Origin: Arachnia propionica
Lineage (GTDB): Bacteria; Actinomycetota; Actinomycetes; Propionibacteriales; Propionibacteriaceae
Length of the DNA: 64,000 nucleotides
Reading direction: 5' to 3'
NCBI RefSeq assembly: GCF_037055325.1
Contig: NZ_CP146373.1
Span: forward strand, 558,001-622,000
The translations under genes and the position numbers were made by a program. Of the stretch, positions 25,802 through 34,902 are shown in pieces. The notes beneath the pieces were generated by a model. The model saw nothing but the letters and a program-made list of their open reading frames with translations, had not been told where the DNA came from and did not search any database. The stretch's first letter is position 1, and the number at the start of each line of letters is the position of its first letter.

Positions 25802-27853
25802 ATGAATCCGTTGCTGACCGCCTCGCCGTTGCCCTTTCAAATCCCCGACTACGCCAACCTGACCGATGCACAGTTCAAGGAGGCGATGGAGACCGGTCTT
25901 GCCGAGCAACGGGCCGCCCTGGAGGCGATCGCCACCAGCACCGAGCCACCCGATGTGGAAAACACCATCGCCGCCTGGGAGCTCAGCTCGATGACGCTGG
26001 ACCGCGCCGGTTCGGCGTTCTGGGTGACGAAGGCCGCCGACGCCAACGAGCAGCGTGATGCCGTCGAGACGGCCCTGGCCCCAAAACTGGCCGAACACGG
26101 CAACGCAATCCTGCTGGACCGGCGCCTCTACGATCGCCTGGTGACGCTCCGCGCCCGGGCCGAGGCGGCGGAGGTGAACCTGGATGATCAGGACCGTTAC
26201 TGGCTGGACGAACACATCCGCGAGTTCGAACGTTCCGGGATCCTGCTCGACGCCGACGCACAGCAGCGTCTGCGGAAGTTGAACGTGGAACTGGCGGGAC
26301 TGTCCGTGGCCTTCGAACAGGCCCTGGTGGAGGGCCGGAACGCCGCGGCGGTGCTGGTCACCGACCCCACGGAACTGGCCGGACTCGATGAGGACGGGAT
26401 CGCCGCCGCCAGGCAGGCGGCCCGGGCCCGCGGACAGGAGGGTTGGCTGATCGAGCTGACCAACACCACGGGCCAACCGGTCCTGGAGAACTTGACGAAC
26501 CGTGACCTGCGCCGCCGCATCCTGGAGGCCTCCCTGGGGCGGGGGCTGGGAGGTGAACACGACACCCGGCAGCTGGTGCTGGGCATAGCAAGGCGCCGCG
26601 CCGAACGCGCCCGGCTCCTGGGCTACGAGCACCACGCGGCCTGGGTGGCCGCCGACGGCTGTGCCCGCACCACCGAGGCCGTCCTCGACCTGCTCGGGCG
26701 GGTGGCGCCGGGCGCAGTCGAACTCGCCGGCCGCGAGGCCGCCGAACTGCAGCGGGCGTTGGAACGGGACCACCCGGGGGCGAGGCTCGCCGCCTGGGAC
26801 TGGGAACACTATGCCGCGAAGCAGTCCGCCGCCGAGGCCGTCGACCCGGCCGTGCTGCGTCCCTACCTGGAGTATCACCGGGTGCTGCACGAGGGGGTCT
26901 TCGCCGCCGCGACGGCTCTCTACGGCATCACCTTCCACGCGCGGCCCGATCTGCGCGGTTTCACCCCGGAGTCCGAGGTGTACGAGGTTCGTGAGGAAGA
27001 CGGCACCCCGCTGGGTGCGGTGATCCTCGATCCGTTCACCAGAGCCACCAAGCGTGGCGGGGCGTGGATGACCTCCTTGGTGGACCAGTCGGAGCTGACC
27101 GGCGCCCTGCCCGTGGTGACGAACACCTGCAATTTCACCCGCCCCGTCGAGGGTGCTGCCTGCCTGCTGACCTGGGACAACGTGATCACGATGTTCCACG
27201 AGTTCGGTCACGCCCTCCACGGCCTGCTCTCCGAGGTCCGGTACCCATCGCGAGCCGGAACCGCGGTTCCCCGCGACTTCGTGGAGTTCCCCTCTCAGGT
27301 CAACGAGCTGTGGGCGTGGGACCAGGCCCTGGTTTCCCGGTTCGCGGTCCATCACGAAACCGGTGAGCCGTTGCCCCCCGAGCTGGCCACGAGGCTCCGG
27401 GTCTCCAGGTCCGCGGGTGAGGGGCACCACACCCTGGAACTGGTGGCCGCGATGCTGCTGGACCAGGCCTGGCACACCACCGCCCTGGAGGAGCTGCCCG
27501 CCTCCGTGGAGGAGGTGGAGTCCTTCGAGGCCGCGGCGTTGGAGCGGGCCGGGGTCGCCCATGAACTGGTTCCCCCGCGCTACCGCTCCTGCTATTTCAG
27601 TCACATCTTCGGCAGCGGCTACGCGGCCGCCTACTACGGATACCTGTGGGCCGAGGTCATGGACACCGACGCCTGTGCCTGGTTCGCGGAGAACGGCGGC
27701 CTGTGCCGGAAGGCCGGCGAGCACTTCCGTCGCGAACTGCTGGGACGTGGCGGCAGCATCGAACCCATGCAGGCGTGGCGCAATTTCCGCCGGGCAGACC
27801 CCGATGCGTCGCACCTGCTGCGCCGCAAGGGGCTTCCCGTGGCGCAGCGGTGA
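25802..27853 (+). CDS. M3 family metallopeptidase (Dcp-like peptidyl-dipeptidase)
   Basis: 683 residues from ATG 25802; a TTG in frame at 25790 is possible. Cytoplasmic zinc oligopeptidase. The zinc site is TMFHEFGHALHGLLS (HExxH), followed by the third ligand region FVEFPSQVNELWAWD. Other M3 stretches are GGAWMTSLVDQS, PVVTNTCNFTRP and FSHIFGSGYAAAYYGYLWAEV. Probably degrades short peptides. Convergent with the ROK regulator gene, with a hairpin between them. Confidence 0.94.
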   Translation: MNPLLTASPLPFQIPDYANLTDAQFKEAMETGLAEQRAALEAIATSTEPPDVENTIAAWELSSMTLDRAGSAFWVTKAADANEQRDAVETALAPKLAEHGNAILLDRRLYDRLVTLRARAEAAEVNLDDQDRYWLDEHIREFERSGILLDADAQQRLRKLNVELAGLSVAFEQALVEGRNAAAVLVTDPTELAGLDEDGIAAARQAARARGQEGWLIELTNTTGQPVLENLTNRDLRRRILEASLGRGLGGEHDTRQLVLGIARRRAERARLLGYEHHAAWVAADGCARTTEAVLDLLGRVAPGAVELAGREAAELQRALERDHPGARLAAWDWEHYAAKQSAAEAVDPAVLRPYLEYHRVLHEGVFAAATALYGITFHARPDLRGFTPESEVYEVREEDGTPLGAVILDPFTRATKRGGAWMTSLVDQSELTGALPVVTNTCNFTRPVEGAACLLTWDNVITMFHEFGHALHGLLSEVRYPSRAGTAVPRDFVEFPSQVNELWAWDQALVSRFAVHHETGEPLPPELATRLRVSRSAGEGHHTLELVAAMLLDQAWHTTALEELPASVEEVESFEAAALERAGVAHELVPPRYRSCYFSHIFGSGYAAAYYGYLWAEVMDTDACAWFAENGGLCRKAGEHFRRELLGRGGSIEPMQAWRNFRRADPDASHLLRRKGLPVAQR

Positions 27854-27874
27854 AGGACACGAAGACGCGGGAAA

Positions 27875-27897
27875 GGTTCCGGGCCGGGCCCGGGACC
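27875..27897. terminator. Bidirectional hairpin between the M3 peptidase and ROK genes
   Basis: Complementary arms GGTTCCGGG and CCCGGGACC (one G-T pair) surround a GC core, 21 bases after the peptidase stop and 40 bases after the end of the oppositely oriented ROK gene. Confidence 0.6.
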
Positions 27898-27937
27898 GGT
27901 GGGAGAAGACTCGGACCCGGTTGACGCGATTGCCCGC

Positions 27938-29020
27938 TCAGTAGGCGAGACTCAGCCGGGTCGCGAGGGCGGCGGCTCCGCGCGCCCAGGCGTGGAAATC
28001 CTGTTCCGCTACCACGAGTTCGGGTGGGTCGATGTCCTCGAAGCGCCGTTCCGCCACGACTCGGCGTACCAGTTCCATGCGGTTCTCGAAGTGAACGATG
28101 CCTTCCCCGGTCAGGAGGATCTTCTCCGGCCCCCAGAACTGTTTGACCAGCACCACCAGCTCCCCCAGGGCGGTGGCCGCTCGGTCCAGCACTGCCGAGA
28201 CCGCGGGATCGTCGGTGAAACGCAGCTCCGCCAGGGCGACGTCCCGCCCCGCTGCTTCGCTGGCCGCCGCCCGGAGGGGTTCATCGGCCAGGACGTCGTG
28301 GAACTTCTGCCCCCACGTGGTCCACGCCTCCCCCACCATGCCGGTCGATCCCTGGTGCCCGACGAGCAGCTCATCGGCTATCACCGCCCCGGCCCCGACC
28401 CCCGCGCCGACCGTGATGACGGCGAAGTTGTGGGTGCGGCGCCCATGACCCACCCAGTGCTCGGCGAGTGTGAGGGCGTCGACGTCGTTGGCCGCCTTGC
28501 AGGGAAGCCCGCAGGTCTCGGTCACGAGCGCCGCCAGGTTGCCGTTCTCCCAGCCGAGCAGAGGCGAGGCACGCACCTCACCGAGCGGGTCCACCGCCGC
28601 CGCCAGTGCCACTCCGACCGCGCTGGGTTCGTGAGCGGAGAACTCCTCGACGATCCGGGCAACGGCCTCCGCGGTCGATTCGAGGGTGGATGTGTCGGCG
28701 GAGCGGACAGCCGTGGCCCGCACGTGACCGGCGAGCCCGGTGACCACCGCGTGCAGTTCCCCCGGTATCACCTTGACACCTACGAACCTCGCGGCGTCGT
28801 CGACCACCACCAGGGGAAGCGCGGGCCGTCCGAGCTGTTTCACCGGCACGGGTCTCTGCTCCTTGAGGATCCCCGCCGCGACGAGCGGCGTGGTCAACCT
28901 GGTCATCGAACCGGAACTCAGGCCGGTGCGTTGGGCGACGCCGACCCGGGCGATGGGGCCGTGGCGCAGAACCGTCTGCACCACTAGTCGCGACGTGGGA
29001 TCGATGGAGTTGAGAATCAC
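27938..29020 (-). CDS. ROK-family transcriptional regulator
   Basis: 360 residues; GTG start at 29020 with AAGGAAC upstream. The N-terminal winged helix-turn-helix (about 1-65: HGPIARVGVAQRTGLSSGSM) is followed by a ROK sugar-kinase-like domain. The nucleotide-binding segment shows GVALAAAVDPLG and VGAGVGAGAVI; the glucokinase zinc cluster CxCGxxGC is not evident, as in many regulatory members. It is the last gene of the alpha-galactosidase/ABC operon and probably represses it, with the imported sugar or its product as ligand. Confidence 0.88.
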   Translation of the reverse strand: MILNSIDPTSRLVVQTVLRHGPIARVGVAQRTGLSSGSMTRLTTPLVAAGILKEQRPVPVKQLGRPALPLVVVDDAARFVGVKVIPGELHAVVTGLAGHVRATAVRSADTSTLESTAEAVARIVEEFSAHEPSAVGVALAAAVDPLGEVRASPLLGWENGNLAALVTETCGLPCKAANDVDALTLAEHWVGHGRRTHNFAVITVGAGVGAGAVIADELLVGHQGSTGMVGEAWTTWGQKFHDVLADEPLRAAASEAAGRDVALAELRFTDDPAVSAVLDRAATALGELVVLVKQFWGPEKILLTGEGIVHFENRMELVRRVVAERRFEDIDPPELVVAEQDFHAWARGAAALATRLSLAY

Positions 29021-29038
29021 TGGCTGTTCCTTCTGGTG

Positions 29039-29064
29039 GTTGTCACTACGATGTTAGCGACAAC
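29039..29064. promoter_or_regulatory. Inverted repeat across the stop of the binding-protein gene
   Basis: Ten-base arms GTTGTCACTA and TAGCGACAAC (one mismatch) with a 6-base spacer overlap the binding-protein stop codon and end 18 bases before the ROK start. It could be a ROK operator or an mRNA hairpin that lowers expression of the regulator. Confidence 0.45.
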
Positions 29065-30395
29065 AGCCGGTTGACTTGGTGGTTCACCTCAGTCAGGTGG
29101 CTCACGTCCTTCTGGCCGATGAAAACCGCCTCGAATCCGGGAGTGGTCAGGGCCGCCACGTCGGCAGCGTTCATGGTCACCGCCAGGTTCTGGGTGGTGC
29201 CCTCCTTCACGTGCGAGGTGAAGGCCGTGACATCCAGCCCGGATGCGTCGCGTACCTGGATGGAACGCTCCATCGCCTCGAACCTAGCGGGGAAGACCAC
29301 CCCGGTGTCGGCGATCTTCATCTGGCATTCGGAGGAGCCCAGGTAGGCCGCCCATTTCCCCGCAGCCTCCTTGTCGTCGGCGAATCTGGTGACGGAGTCA
29401 GCCAGGCCGTTGAAGGGGCTCGAGCGATGTCCGGTGGGGCCGACCGGTGTCGGGGCGATCCTCAGGTCGATTCCGGGGATCGATGCGAAACTGGAGATCA
29501 TCCAGGAGCCGTTCATGCCGAGCACGGCTTTGCCCTGGGCCACCTGCTGGTAGGAACCCGACTGTTTGCCGAAGGTTTCGTAGGAGGGCATGTAGCCCTT
29601 CTCCACCAGGCCGAAGTACCAGGCCATGGTCTTCTGGAAGTTGGGGTCGTCCAGGTTGAAATGGGTTCCCCAGGGGTTCTTGTCGAGGGGTTCCCAGCCG
29701 ATGGAGCCGGTGTAGGCACCCCACTGGGTCTGCCCGAGATTCTCACCCCCGGCCCCCTCCGAGGCGAGTCCGTAGACCACGACGTTGTTCCTGTCAAATC
29801 CCGGTTCGTCGCCGCGGACACCGTTGGCGTCCACGCTCAGGTGGGCGATGATTTTCTCGAAACTGCCCCCGTCGTCGGGATTCCAGTTCATGTTCATCAG
29901 CTGTTCCCGGGTGACGCCTGCGGCATCGGTGACCTTCTGGTCATAGAAGTAGGCGATGGTGTCCCAGTCCTTGGGGACTCCGTATCGTTTGCCGTCGCGT
30001 CCCTTCCAGAGCCCTGCCAGACCTCCGACGTAGTCGGAATCGTTGACGTTGCGGGTCGCGTCGAGGTCGTCGAGCGGGACCAGGACCTCAAGGTCGACGA
30101 ACTGTGCGTACTTGGTCAGGTGGTTGGTGAAAACATCGGGCGCCTGGTCCGCGATGAACCCGGCGGTCAGCTTGCCCCAGTAGTCATCCCAACCGTACTG
30201 GGTGATCCTGACCTTCAGTCCCGGGTTCGCCTCCTCGAAGGCGTCGGCGCAGGCCTGGTAGCCGGGTTGCTGGGTGGCGTCCCACAGCCAGTAGTCGATG
30301 ACCCCGTCCGGACCACCGCCCTTCGCGGCGCAGCCGCCGGTGAGCAGTGTTCCCGCGGTCAGCAGGGACAGGACCGCTGCGGTTCGTTTCTTCAT
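29046..30395 (-). CDS. Sugar ABC transporter substrate-binding lipoprotein
   Basis: 449 residues from ATG 30395, preceded by GAGGATC. Signal peptide with lipobox LLTGGC, lipidated Cys22. The mature part is a family 1 (MalE-like) solute-binding protein: GVIDYWLWDATQQPGYQACA, ANPGLKVRITQYGWDDYWGKL, QAPDVFTNHL, YGVPKDWDTIAYFYD and GKAVLGMNGSWMISSF. Its operon holds a GH36 alpha-galactosidase, so the ligand is probably raffinose, melibiose or a similar alpha-galactoside. Cell-surface location. Confidence 0.9.
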   Translation of the reverse strand: MKKRTAAVLSLLTAGTLLTGGCAAKGGGPDGVIDYWLWDATQQPGYQACADAFEEANPGLKVRITQYGWDDYWGKLTAGFIADQAPDVFTNHLTKYAQFVDLEVLVPLDDLDATRNVNDSDYVGGLAGLWKGRDGKRYGVPKDWDTIAYFYDQKVTDAAGVTREQLMNMNWNPDDGGSFEKIIAHLSVDANGVRGDEPGFDRNNVVVYGLASEGAGGENLGQTQWGAYTGSIGWEPLDKNPWGTHFNLDDPNFQKTMAWYFGLVEKGYMPSYETFGKQSGSYQQVAQGKAVLGMNGSWMISSFASIPGIDLRIAPTPVGPTGHRSSPFNGLADSVTRFADDKEAAGKWAAYLGSSECQMKIADTGVVFPARFEAMERSIQVRDASGLDVTAFTSHVKEGTTQNLAVTMNAADVAALTTPGFEAVFIGQKDVSHLTEVNHQVNRLLSLTS

Positions 30396-30403
30396 GGTGA
30401 TCC

Positions 30404-31324
30404 TCACTTGATGCCGCTGAAACCGATGGAGTTGACGATGCGCTTGGCGCTCAGGGCGAAGAGCACGAGCATCGGGACCGCAGCCACGAGGGCAGCCGCC
30501 ATGAGACCCGCCCAGTCGGGACCGGTGCTGGGGGTCTGGGAACGGAAAACCCCCAGCCCGACGGTGAGGACCCGCGAGTTCTCGGAGTAGGAGACCATCA
30601 ACGGCCAGAAATAGTCGTTCCACGAACTGATGAAGGTCAGCAGGGAGATGGTCGCTATCGGCGCCGCCGACATCGGGAGGATGAGGCGGAAGAAATTGCC
30701 GATCTTGCTGGAGCCGTCGAGCAGGGCGGCCTCCTCCAGTTCAACGGGCACGTTCATGAAGAACTGCCTCAGGAAGAACACCGCGAACGGTGTCATGAGC
30801 ATGGTCGGCAAGGAGATGCCGAGCAGGGTGTCGATCAGACCGAGTTGTTTGATGAGCACGAAGTTCGGCAGGAAGGTGAAGATGGCCGGCACCATCAGGC
30901 CTCCCAGGAAGAGGCCGTAAACCAGGTCCCTGCCCTTCCACTTCAGTCTCGAGAAGGCGTAGGCGGCGCAGGCGGAGAAGAACACCTGCCCGACCGTGAC
31001 CAGGGTCGCGACGACGATGCTGTTGCCCAGGTATCGCCAGAAGTCGATGGACTGGCCGGAGCCTCCCTCCGCCAGCGCCTCCTTCCCGGCCTGGATCCCG
31101 AAGACCCGGGCGAAGCTGCCCGTGTTCCAGTCGGTCGGCAGCCACGATGTGGCGCCGCCGTAGAGGGAGGAGTTCGAGGACAGTGCGGTGCGCAGGATCC
31201 AGTAGAGAGGGAACAGGGTGATCAGCATGATGGCCCCCATCACCACCCAGGCGAGGATCCTTCCCCATGCGAGACGACGGTGCTCATTGGCCCGGACCGG
31301 GCCGGCGATTGCTGCTGTTGACAT
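30404..31324 (-). CDS. Sugar ABC transporter permease, MalG type
   Basis: 306 residues, six membrane helices. The coupling loop reads EEAALLDGSSKIGNFFRLI. The gene ends 8 bases before the binding-protein gene and starts 10 bases after the MalF-type gene. Forms the membrane pore of the predicted alpha-galactoside importer together with its neighbour. Confidence 0.9.
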   Translation of the reverse strand: MSTAAIAGPVRANEHRRLAWGRILAWVVMGAIMLITLFPLYWILRTALSSNSSLYGGATSWLPTDWNTGSFARVFGIQAGKEALAEGGSGQSIDFWRYLGNSIVVATLVTVGQVFFSACAAYAFSRLKWKGRDLVYGLFLGGLMVPAIFTFLPNFVLIKQLGLIDTLLGISLPTMLMTPFAVFFLRQFFMNVPVELEEAALLDGSSKIGNFFRLILPMSAAPIATISLLTFISSWNDYFWPLMVSYSENSRVLTVGLGVFRSQTPSTGPDWAGLMAAALVAAVPMLVLFALSAKRIVNSIGFSGIK

Positions 31325-31334
31325 CTCGTGCTCC

Positions 31335-32252
31335 TCAGTTCAGGTCGGTCTCACCGGCGCGGGTCAGCCGGTACTGGAAGAAGGTGATCACCACGAGGAT
31401 CAGCAGCAACGCCACGGACAGCGCGGACGCGTAGCCGAACTGGAACCTCCCGAAGGCCATGTCGTAGATGTAGAGCTGGAGCACCCGCGACGAGTTGACG
31501 GGCCCGCCCCGGGTGGCGATCGCCACCGTGTCGAAAACCTGGAACGAGCCGATGATCGTCATGATCAGCACCAGGGCCAGGATCGGGCGCAGCAGCGGTA
31601 TTGTGATGCGCCAGAACATCTGCCATTCCGAGGCGCCGTCCACCCGCGCGGCCTCGTAGGCGGATTCGGGGATGGTCTGCAGTCCCGCGAAGATCAGCAG
31701 CGCCGTGTATCCCATGTGCCGCCACACGTTGATCAGCGCGATCGTGGGAATGACCGTCGATTCCTGGGACAGGAAGGGGATCGTGTTCAACCCCATCGAG
31801 GCGAGAACCTGGTTCCCGATTCCCAGCTGGGTGTCGAGGATCCACATGAACACGAGCGCAGCCACCACGTTGGAGACCAGGTACGGGGTCAGCACGATGG
31901 AGCGCACCCAGGTGGACTGGGTGAGCCTGTGCATCAACACCGCGATGAGCAGGGCCAGCACGGTCTGGACTCCGATGTTGACCACCACGTAGTAGATGGT
32001 GACGCCCGCCGCGTTCCAGAAAACTGGGTCCTCCAGCATGCGGAGATAGTTCTTGAACCCGACGAACTCGGGTTGCGTAAGCAGGTTGTAGTTGGTGAAG
32101 CTGAGCCAGATGCCGTTCAGCGTCGGCCACAGCAGGAAAACGATGAACCCGACGAACGCGGGCGCAATCATCGCCACGGCGAGGAGCAGATCGCTCCTAC
32201 CCTTCTTGCCAGTGCCCACCCGGCCGGACACTGGTAATCCTGGACTGGTCAT
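31335..32252 (-). CDS. Sugar ABC transporter permease, MalF type
   Basis: 305 residues. After a basic N-terminus six membrane helices follow (LLLAVAMIAPAFVGFIVFLLW is helix 1, split by LL-A). The EAA coupling loop reads YEAARVDGASEWQMFWR. It is preceded by the GH36 gene with a gap of 77 bases that may contain an additional promoter. No ATP-binding subunit gene accompanies these permeases. Confidence 0.9.
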   Translation of the reverse strand: MTSPGLPVSGRVGTGKKGRSDLLLAVAMIAPAFVGFIVFLLWPTLNGIWLSFTNYNLLTQPEFVGFKNYLRMLEDPVFWNAAGVTIYYVVVNIGVQTVLALLIAVLMHRLTQSTWVRSIVLTPYLVSNVVAALVFMWILDTQLGIGNQVLASMGLNTIPFLSQESTVIPTIALINVWRHMGYTALLIFAGLQTIPESAYEAARVDGASEWQMFWRITIPLLRPILALVLIMTIIGSFQVFDTVAIATRGGPVNSSRVLQLYIYDMAFGRFQFGYASALSVALLLILVVITFFQYRLTRAGETDLN

Positions 32253-32329
32253 GACATACCTCCGTTGGTACGAATGACTTAATTCTGCAACAAAGATATG
32301 TCGTGGCGCAAGCCCTCTGGGCCAGATTT

Positions 32330-34474
32330 TCAGACCTTCGTGACGACGAACAGGACGGTTGTGGCCGGTCGGAGCACCGGGGCCCGCAGACCGACGTGCA
32401 TCAGCTGCGCCCCTGTCAGTTCAAGGGGATGCCCGGCGTTGAGCCAGGGCACCTGGTGGGCCGGCGCCAGCGCGGGGCGTTCAATGACCCGGACCCGGTA
32501 GCGCGGCCCGGGTTCCAGGCCCGGGAATCTCAGCACGCCGAGGTTCACCGCGGGCGTCGCCTCGAGCATCGAGAGGGAGTAGATCCCCCCAAACTCGTTG
32601 ACCACGCCCTTGAACCAAACCCCGGGGTCCGGCATGGCGACCCGCACCAGCCGCCCGGTCAGCAGCCGCCCACGGTGCTCCTTGTACCAGGCGATCCACC
32701 AGGCCAGCTCCGCGATTTCCTCCTCCGAGGCCCGGGCCAGGTCCCACTCGATCCCGAGGTGCCCGAAGACCGCCGTGGCGGCGCGATGGTTGAGGTCGTG
32801 CCAACGCCCCGTGACGTGGGAGCGCCCCGAGGCGATGTGCGATCCCAGCAGCTCCGCGGGCAGCAGCTGGGAGGTCCACCAGAGCATCCGCTGCCGGTCG
32901 TCAGGGTCGATGTTGTCGGAGACCCACACGCGTTCCGCACGTTCCATCACCTCCAGGTCGATCCGGGAACCACCCGAGGAGCAGGACTCGAACTCGACCT
33001 GCGGGAAGCGGCGGCGCAGTTCGTCGAGCAGCGCGTAGAAGGCGCGCGTCTGCGCCGCGACGGCCGGGCGCCCGTCAGGAGCGGTGCCCGCGTCGTTGAG
33101 GTCGCGGTTGTGATCCCACTTGACGTAGGAGATGGCGTACTCCTCCAGAATGGCCGACATCTGCCCCAGAACGTGCTCGTAGGCCCCGGGAATCGACAGG
33201 TTGAGCACCTGCTGGAACCGGCCCTCCAGGGGAAGGCGGTCGTCGAGCTGCATCAGCCATTCCGGGTGCGCCCGGGCCACGTCGGAGTCAGGGTTGACCA
33301 TCTCGGGTTCGAACCAGAGGCCGAACTGCATGCCGAGCTCCGTCACCCGGTTCACCAGCGGATGCAGCCCGTCTGGCCACACCTCGGGGCTGACGACCCA
33401 GTCGCCGAGGCCGGCGTGATCGTCGCGGCGGGCACCGAACCAGCCGTCGTCGAGCACGTAACGCTCCACCCCGAGGGCGGCGGCGCGCTCCGCCAGGTCG
33501 ATCAGGCGTGCGGGGTCGTGGTCGAAGTAGACCGCCTCCCAGACGTTCAGGCTCACCGGGCGCTCGGGCCCGGGGTGCACGGGCAGGGAACGCAGGTGCC
33601 GGTGGAAACGGTCGGCCTGGGCGTCCAGGCCGATGGCGTGGTTGAAATAGACCCAGGGCGAGGTGTATCCCTCCCCCACCGCCAGGCGCCCCTCCCCGGG
33701 CAGGAGCAGTTCACCGCCCCCGATGAGCTGGGTCCCCACGAAATCCCGTTCGGCGATGTGGACGTGGTTCCCGCTCCAGGCCACGTGACAGGCCCAGATC
33801 TCGCCATCCTGGTATCCGAACCCCTCCTCACCCAGGCTGAGCACGAAGGCCGCATCAGCGCCGGTCCTGCCGTGGCGGCCCTCCCTGCGGTGCGCCCCCA
33901 TCGCGAACGGGCGGCGCTGCGGCATCCGCTCGGCAGCCCAGCGCCCCCCGAAATCCATGAGTTCGCGGGCCTGGCCGGGCACCGGCATCCGCAGGGTCAG
34001 CTCCGTCAGTTCGAAGACATCCTCCCCCGCGTTGGTCACAGTGGCACGCGACCTCACCAACCCGGTCGGCAGTAGCTCGACGGTCAGCAGCATCCGCAAC
34101 CCGGCGGAAACCGCCTCCAACACGTACTCAACCGTCGCGGGTCCCGCGGATACGAAATCCCCGGCGGGTCTTCCATCAACGCGCACCTCGCTCACCCGCC
34201 AGTCGGGGCTCCAGGCCCTGCCCTCCCGGGAGCCGATCAGGCCCGGCGTCCCGGTCCAGCCGTAGCGGCCCTCCGGGATGATCCCCGGTCGCGGGCCAAG
34301 GTCGACAGAATTCCCCGGGATCATCCAGGCGAGCCCCAACCTCAGCTCCTCGAAACCGCCATCCGAGACCTCCCCCGGATCACCACCCCAGTGCACCACC
34401 TCGGGCATGCCCTCCGGACCGACCGCCAGCAGCAGCGCGACCCCGGCGGAACGAAGAACGATTCGCGAGCGCAT
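32330..34474 (-). CDS. Alpha-galactosidase, glycoside hydrolase family 36
   Basis: 714 residues, standard GH36 length; ATG 34474 has AGGAGGGG upstream. No signal peptide, so it cleaves imported alpha-galactosides in the cytoplasm, releasing galactose. N-terminal beta-sandwich, then a TIM barrel with YVLDDGWFGARRDDHAGLGDW, GLWFEPEMVNPDSD, the nucleophile Asp in YVKWDHNRDL, SCSSGGSRIDL and the acid/base Asp in VSDNIDPDDRQ. First gene of the operon with the importer and the ROK regulator. Melibiose, raffinose and stachyose are plausible substrates. Confidence 0.95.
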   Translation of the reverse strand: MRSRIVLRSAGVALLLAVGPEGMPEVVHWGGDPGEVSDGGFEELRLGLAWMIPGNSVDLGPRPGIIPEGRYGWTGTPGLIGSREGRAWSPDWRVSEVRVDGRPAGDFVSAGPATVEYVLEAVSAGLRMLLTVELLPTGLVRSRATVTNAGEDVFELTELTLRMPVPGQARELMDFGGRWAAERMPQRRPFAMGAHRREGRHGRTGADAAFVLSLGEEGFGYQDGEIWACHVAWSGNHVHIAERDFVGTQLIGGGELLLPGEGRLAVGEGYTSPWVYFNHAIGLDAQADRFHRHLRSLPVHPGPERPVSLNVWEAVYFDHDPARLIDLAERAAALGVERYVLDDGWFGARRDDHAGLGDWVVSPEVWPDGLHPLVNRVTELGMQFGLWFEPEMVNPDSDVARAHPEWLMQLDDRLPLEGRFQQVLNLSIPGAYEHVLGQMSAILEEYAISYVKWDHNRDLNDAGTAPDGRPAVAAQTRAFYALLDELRRRFPQVEFESCSSGGSRIDLEVMERAERVWVSDNIDPDDRQRMLWWTSQLLPAELLGSHIASGRSHVTGRWHDLNHRAATAVFGHLGIEWDLARASEEEIAELAWWIAWYKEHRGRLLTGRLVRVAMPDPGVWFKGVVNEFGGIYSLSMLEATPAVNLGVLRFPGLEPGPRYRVRVIERPALAPAHQVPWLNAGHPLELTGAQLMHVGLRAPVLRPATTVLFVVTKV

Positions 34475-34498
34475 GTCCCCTCCTGATAATTTTCGACA

Positions 34499-34512
34499 TT
34501 GAAGTTATTCAA
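34499..34512 (-). promoter_or_regulatory. Small AT-rich inverted repeat upstream of the alpha-galactosidase gene
   Basis: TTGAAGTTATTCAA (5-base arms TTGAA/TTCAA) lies 25 bases before the GH36 start, in the expected promoter zone of the operon. A ROK or catabolite operator is possible, but the motif is short. Confidence 0.3.
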
Positions 34513-34536
34513 CAGGGTAGCCGCCTTCCGAAAGCT

Positions 34537-34845
34537 TCAGGAACCACGGAGCCATGGATCGTCGCCCCCGATTAATTCACCGGGATCGAGATACGCGGAG
34601 GGCTCATCCACGGCACGCAACAGCACGGGGGTCAGCCGGAGCTTCGTCTCATTGCCGGAAAGCGCACGCCGATAGCTCCCAACATCGCTCCACCTACTCA
34701 CCAAAGCCCACAAACTGGGTTCGTCAAGGTTGACCACAAGGTCCACACCGAGGCACCCCGGACGGGATCGCCAGACCTCGGCCACCATTCGCAGCCCCGC
34801 GGCAAGTTCCTCGTCGACTTCACGAAATCGGGAGATCGAAAGCAC
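34537..34845 (-). CDS. Small ABM-like dimeric alpha/beta-barrel protein
   Basis: 102 residues; GTG start at 34845. The pattern resembles the antibiotic-biosynthesis-monooxygenase/dimeric alpha-beta barrel fold: SISRFREVDEE, RSRPGCLGVDLVVNLDEP, WALVSRWSDVGSYRRALSG. Small members of this fold act as heme-degrading or quinol oxygenases or simply bind ligands; the reaction here is unknown. It lies between the galactoside operon and the zinc operon, diverging from znuA, so it might be coregulated from the Zur site; that is only positional. Confidence 0.6.
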   Translation of the reverse strand: MLSISRFREVDEELAAGLRMVAEVWRSRPGCLGVDLVVNLDEPSLWALVSRWSDVGSYRRALSGNETKLRLTPVLLRAVDEPSAYLDPGELIGGDDPWLRGS

Positions 34846-34887
34846 TGACCAAGGCTACCCATGGTTGGAATCACACCAGAAAGAATG

Positions 34888-34902
34888 TGATAATGATTCT
34901 CG
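34888..34902 (+). promoter_or_regulatory. Probable Zur operator
   Basis: TGATAATGATTCTCG matches the actinobacterial Zur box (palindromic TGAAAATGATTTTCA type, recalled from memory) at 12 of 15 positions. It overlaps the start codon region of the zinc-binding lipoprotein gene, whose operon ends with a Fur-family regulator. Zinc-bound Zur would block transcription or very early elongation here. Confidence 0.7.

Noticed and set aside
25745-27814. A very long minus-strand open frame (1070 residues) that includes DusB at its end
   Set aside because: The part upstream of GTG 25744 is antisense to the M3 peptidase, has no domain and a Gly/Pro/Arg-rich shadow composition.
29076-30590. 504-residue plus-strand open frame
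   Set aside because: Antisense to the sugar-binding lipoprotein, without a start signal or family motifs.
32303-34075. 590-residue plus-strand open frame
   Set aside because: Complete antisense shadow of the GH36 alpha-galactosidase with Pro/Gly/His-rich content.
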